From: CAZMYM01 sp964620325
GTDB taxonomy: Bacteria > Bipolaricaulota > Bipolaricaulia > UBA7950 > UBA9294
Length of the DNA: 25,189 bases
Assembly: GCA_964620325.1 (NCBI GenBank)
Contig: CAZUIM010000025.1
Location: 1-25,189, forward strand
Direction of reading: 5' to 3'
The notes below the pieces were generated by a model. It was not told the DNA's origin. It ran no database searches and was given only the letters and a program-made list of their open reading frames with translations. Made by a program: the position numbers and the translations under genes. This document shows, piece by piece, positions 22,001 to 25,189 of this stretch (the first letter of the stretch is position 1; the number at the start of each line of letters is the position of its first letter).

Positions 22001-24496
22001 ATGGTCAAAGAACTCGAGAGCCGCGACCTCCGGTACACGTGCAATCCATCCGCCTTCGATTTCGAGACGACGGCTCAACTCGAGCCGCTGAACCGGATCA
22101 TCGGCCAAGAACGGGCGATCGAAGCCCTGAAGCTCGGCCTCGGCATCAAAGACGCCAAGAACCGCTACAACATCTACGTTGCAGGGGGACCGGGAACCGG
22201 CAAGATGTCGGCCGTCGAGCATTTTCTCAGTCGCGCCAGCGCCGACGAGGCCAAACCGCCCGATCTCTGCTACGTGCACAACTTCGAGAACCCGTACAGC
22301 CCGAAGTACCTGGAGCTTCCGGCCGGCAAGGGCTGCGAACTGCGCACCGACCTCGAACTGCACATCAAGCGCCTTCAACGCGAGATCCCGAAGGTCTTCG
22401 AGTCGGACGAGTTCAAGGCCCGCAGCAAGAAGATCACCGACCGGTACGGCGAACGACGGTCCGCCCTTCTCGAGGAGATGGAGTCGAAGGCGCGGAAGCT
22501 CGGCTTCGCGATCCAGCGGACGCCGATCGGGATCAACACGCTCCCCTTGCGGGAGAGCGGCGAGCCGCTCAGCCAGGAGGAGTACGACGCGCTCCCCGAA
22601 GAGAAACGAGGCGAGATCCGGGAGCATCAGACTGAAGTGCAGTCCCTGATTCAAGAACAACTTCAGGAGGTCGCCCGCCTCGACGAGGAGCGAGAGGCGG
22701 AGGTGAAGGAGCTCGCCAAAGAGGCCGTCCTGTTCATGATGCAGCCGCACTTCGCGCAACTGAAGAGCCGCTACGAGGGGCTGGACAAGGTGCTCGAGCA
22801 CATCGACGCCGTGATGAACGACATCGTCGACAATCTGGAGAGCTTCCAGAACGCCGGGGCGAAGAAGCCGCAGCTCCCGTTTGCGATGCCGCAGGCCGAC
22901 CCGTTCAAGAAGTACGCCGTCAACCTGCTCGTCGAGAACAGCGAGACCGAAGGCGCGCCGGTGATCGTTGAACAGAACGCGACCTATCCGAACCTGTTCG
23001 GCGCGATCGAGCGCAAGGTCCAGATGGGCGTCGCCGTGACCGACTTCACCATGATCAAGCCCGGATCGCTCCATCGCGCGAACGGCGGCTACCTCGTCCT
23101 CGACGCGAACAACCTGTTCCGACTCGGGATCAGCTGGGAAGCACTCAAGATCGCGATCAAGCGACGTGAGATCCGGATCGAGGACCCGTGGCAGATGCTC
23201 GGCTACTCGACGTCCGAGGGCCTCCGTCCCGAGCCGGTCCCGTTCCGGATCAAGCTGATCATCATCGGGAATCCGTACATCTACGAGCTCCTCCACTTCT
23301 ACGACGAGGACTTCGCGAAGCTGTTCAACGTAAAGGCCGACTTCGGGATGGAGACGGAACGGACGCCGGAGCGCGAGCAGGAGTTCGCGCAGTTTCTGAG
23401 CGCCTGCTGTGCGCAGGATCCGAGCGTCCTTCCGTTCGACCCGTCCGGCGTCGCCCGGATGATCGAGCACGCGACCGAGCTGACCGGCGATCGAACGAAG
23501 CTCTCCTGCCAATTCGGGACCCTGATCTCGATCGTCAAGGAGGCGGCGTACTGGGCACGCACCGACGGGTCCGACGTCGTCACCGGACGACACGTGGCCC
23601 AAGCGCTGAAGGAGAAGGACTACCGTCGCGACCGGATCGACGAACGGATCCGCGAGATGATCGCGCGCAACCACATCTTCGTCGACACCGAAGGGGACGA
23701 GCCGGGGCAGGTGAACGGCCTCGCCGTCCTGCAGATCGGCGACTACGCCTTCGGAAAACCCTCGCGGATCACGGCGGCGGTTCAGGCCGGAAAGGCCGGT
23801 GTCATCGACATCGAGCGCGAGGCGAAGCTCGGCGGAAGCGCACACACCAAAGGGATCATGATCCTCCGAGGTTACCTCGGGGAACGGTTCGCGGCCGAAG
23901 AGCCGCTCTCCTTCTCGGCGAGCCTCGCGTTCGAGCAGAGCTATTCGAAGGTCGACGGGGACAGCGCATCGAGCACCGAGCTCTACGCGATCCTCTCCGC
24001 CCTTTCGGAACTTCCGATCAGGCAGGGAATCGCCGTCACCGGTTCGGTCAACCAGAAGGGAGAGATTCAGCCGATCGGCGGCGTGAACGAGAAGATCGAG
24101 GGCTTCTACCGCGTCTGCAAGGCGAAGGGGATCACCGGCGATCAGGGCGTCCTCGTTCCGACCGCCAACCTCGACAATCTGATGCTCGATGAGGAGGTCG
24201 TCGACGCGGTCGAAGCCGGCCGATTCCACATCTACGCCGTCGAAACCGTCGAGGAGGGAATCGAGGTTCTCACCGGCGTCCCCGCCGGGGAACCGGACGA
24301 AGACGGGACGTACCCCGAAGGGACCGTCTTCGCGCGAATCGAGGAACGCCTCGAGCGGATGCGCAAGGCCCAGGAGAAGAAGGACGAGAACGCAGACGAA
24401 TCGAAGGAGAAGACGTCCGCGGAGGAACAGAACGATCAGCCGAAGGAGGACGGGCCGCCCCGCGGTCCGAAGGTCCGAGAGGAAGGGATCTCCTGA
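22001..24496 (+). CDS. Lon-family ATP-dependent protease (AAA_32 type)
   Basis: 831 aa. An AAA ATPase in the N-terminal part has Walker A GGPGTGKMS (62-70). A long coiled-coil insertion (about 130-280) interrupts the ATPase, as in LonB/YcbZ-like members that lack the classical LAN substrate domain. The C-terminal Lon protease domain has the catalytic dyad S655 in GDSASSTEL and K698 in GGVNEKIEGF, 43 residues apart as in classical Lon. The tail (about 785-831) is highly charged and low complexity. It would degrade damaged or regulatory proteins in the cytoplasm. AAAGGAGG precedes the ATG by six bases. Its TGA shares the A of the next gene's ATG, so the PKD lipoprotein is translationally coupled. 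Confidence 0.94.
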   Translation: MVKELESRDLRYTCNPSAFDFETTAQLEPLNRIIGQERAIEALKLGLGIKDAKNRYNIYVAGGPGTGKMSAVEHFLSRASADEAKPPDLCYVHNFENPYSPKYLELPAGKGCELRTDLELHIKRLQREIPKVFESDEFKARSKKITDRYGERRSALLEEMESKARKLGFAIQRTPIGINTLPLRESGEPLSQEEYDALPEEKRGEIREHQTEVQSLIQEQLQEVARLDEEREAEVKELAKEAVLFMMQPHFAQLKSRYEGLDKVLEHIDAVMNDIVDNLESFQNAGAKKPQLPFAMPQADPFKKYAVNLLVENSETEGAPVIVEQNATYPNLFGAIERKVQMGVAVTDFTMIKPGSLHRANGGYLVLDANNLFRLGISWEALKIAIKRREIRIEDPWQMLGYSTSEGLRPEPVPFRIKLIIIGNPYIYELLHFYDEDFAKLFNVKADFGMETERTPEREQEFAQFLSACCAQDPSVLPFDPSGVARMIEHATELTGDRTKLSCQFGTLISIVKEAAYWARTDGSDVVTGRHVAQALKEKDYRRDRIDERIREMIARNHIFVDTEGDEPGQVNGLAVLQIGDYAFGKPSRITAAVQAGKAGVIDIEREAKLGGSAHTKGIMILRGYLGERFAAEEPLSFSASLAFEQSYSKVDGDSASSTELYAILSALSELPIRQGIAVTGSVNQKGEIQPIGGVNEKIEGFYRVCKAKGITGDQGVLVPTANLDNLMLDEEVVDAVEAGRFHIYAVETVEEGIEVLTGVPAGEPDEDGTYPEGTVFARIEERLERMRKAQEKKDENADESKEKTSAEEQNDQPKEDGPPRGPKVREEGIS

Positions 24497-25110
24497 TGCG
24501 CTCGAACCTCGCGCGGACGATCGCCGTCTTTCTGCTCCTTCTGCCGCTCGCCGGCTGCATCGCCACCGGGCCTCGGGCCGAGTTCACCGCCGAACCACGG
24601 TACGCCTACCCGCCGCTCGTCGTCACCTTCGACGGAAGCGGATCGTCGAGTCCGAACGGAGCGATCGTCTCCTACGACTGGGATTTCGGCGACGGATCCT
24701 CGGGCGATGGCGTGTCGCTCACCCACACCTATCCGGAGAAGGGGGTCTACGCGGTCACGCTGACCGTCACCGACGAGACCGGCAAGTCCGGATCCCGCTC
24801 GAAGACCGTCGAGGCGTTGAACCGGGTGCCGATCGCCGACTTCCAACCCTCCGTCTACGCGGCGCCGACCGGCCAACCGGTCCGGTTCGACGCCTCCGAC
24901 TCCTACGACCCGGACGGGGAGATCGTCGCCTACATCTGGGACTTCGGCGACGGAGAGATCGGCGACGGCGTCCTCGTCGAGCACGTGTACACGACCGCCC
25001 AAGGCAGCGGATACCGCCCCGTCGTCACCCTGACGGTGATCGACGACGACGGCGGCCGGAGCTCGCGGAGCCGATCGATCCTCGTCGTCGGCTGCGACAG
25101 CTGCGGCTGA
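24496..25110 (+). CDS. PKD-domain lipoprotein
   Basis: 204 aa. Signal peptide with lipobox LAGC (lipidated C21). Two PKD domains at about 30-112 (FDGSGSSSPNG, WDFGDGSSGDG, THTYPEKGVYAVTLTVTD) and 116-198 (FDASDSYDPDGE, WDFGDGEIGDG), ending with a Cys pair in VVGCDSCG. It has the same layout as the lipoprotein at 15303-15974, so they are probably paralogues. The start overlaps the Lon gene stop by one base (TGATG), with an AGGAAGGG ribosome site within the Lon gene. It is presumably anchored in the outer envelope, binding carbohydrate or protein. Confidence 0.88.
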   Translation: MRSNLARTIAVFLLLLPLAGCIATGPRAEFTAEPRYAYPPLVVTFDGSGSSSPNGAIVSYDWDFGDGSSGDGVSLTHTYPEKGVYAVTLTVTDETGKSGSRSKTVEALNRVPIADFQPSVYAAPTGQPVRFDASDSYDPDGEIVAYIWDFGDGEIGDGVLVEHVYTTAQGSGYRPVVTLTVIDDDGGRSSRSRSILVVGCDSCG

Positions 25111-25189
25111 ACGAGTTCGCAGCCCGCGAATTGCGAACGTCGCATACAAGATGCGACGCTCGTATGCTGGTAGTGGAGAGAAGCGGGAC
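25111..25189. other. Window end with inverted repeats
   Basis: After the stop come GTTCGC...GCGAAC and GTCGCAT/ATGCGAC (5-nt loop, about 25139-25157), the second a possible weak terminator. No gene start is visible before the window ends. Confidence 0.35.

Noticed and set aside
25111..25160. Another copy of the tRNA-linked hairpin element at the window end
   Set aside because: GTTCGC/GCGAAC is present, but the loop is 12 nt, the second stem has 7 bp with a 5-nt loop, and there is no tRNA fragment, so the geometry does not match.

Overview
The window reads as chromosomal DNA of a high-GC bacterium with compact, operon-style gene packing. Several genes are joined by 1-8 bp overlaps, there are no rRNAs or phage genes, and GTG/TTG starts occur. 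The gene mix is SpoVG, MutS2, an AAA_32-type Lon, NfeD, FeoA-Fur-FeoB, PKD lipoproteins, a CARDB protein with a Cys-rich segment and a secreted beta-helix protein. This would fit a deep-branching environmental lineage such as candidate phylum Bipolaricaulota (Acetothermia), but that placement is inference; no marker gene here fixes the phylum.

Region 1 (1-3.3 kb) is visibly AT-richer than the rest and looks like accessory DNA. It holds a MazE/MazF toxin-antitoxin pair with a clear promoter/operator, a trailing DUF6933 gene, and a secreted right-handed beta-helix protein. It ends at duplicated 3' ends of a tRNA-Arg gene.

Region 2 (3.3-5.6 kb), read on the minus strand, is spoVG, tRNA-Gln, a structured repeat array, rnc (RNase III), tRNA-Arg and a second structured repeat array. 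Both arrays use the same modular plan: a tRNA 3'-end fragment, a strong hairpin, an 8-9 bp hairpin built on GAGTT(T)CG, a CAA/ACAA linker, and a hairpin with a 10-position stem and an invariant 13-nt loop. The sequences of that last stem and loop differ between copies while the pairing survives. This is the most interesting and possibly undescribed feature of the window. It recalls the tRNA-linked repeats that encode rtT RNA in the E. coli tyrT operon. The spoVG stop codon is also the first three bases of tRNA-Gln.

Region 3 (5.6-12.4 kb) is housekeeping and transport: MutS2 (minus), a divergent EamA exporter and MATE exporter (plus), then a convergent glycerate 2-kinase and an endonuclease III-like DNA glycosylase (minus).

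Region 4 (12.4-15.2 kb) is a ferrous iron uptake operon, feoA-fur-feoB. A Fur box overlaps its promoter, and the mRNA is probably leaderless.

Region 5 (15.2-25.1 kb) is dominated by envelope and secreted proteins: a PKD lipoprotein, a SagB-type nitroreductase, a large CARDB/EF-hand secreted protein, an NfeD-type membrane serine protease translationally coupled to a membrane zinc-ribbon protein, a secreted phospholipase D-like protein, and a Lon-family protease coupled to a second PKD lipoprotein.
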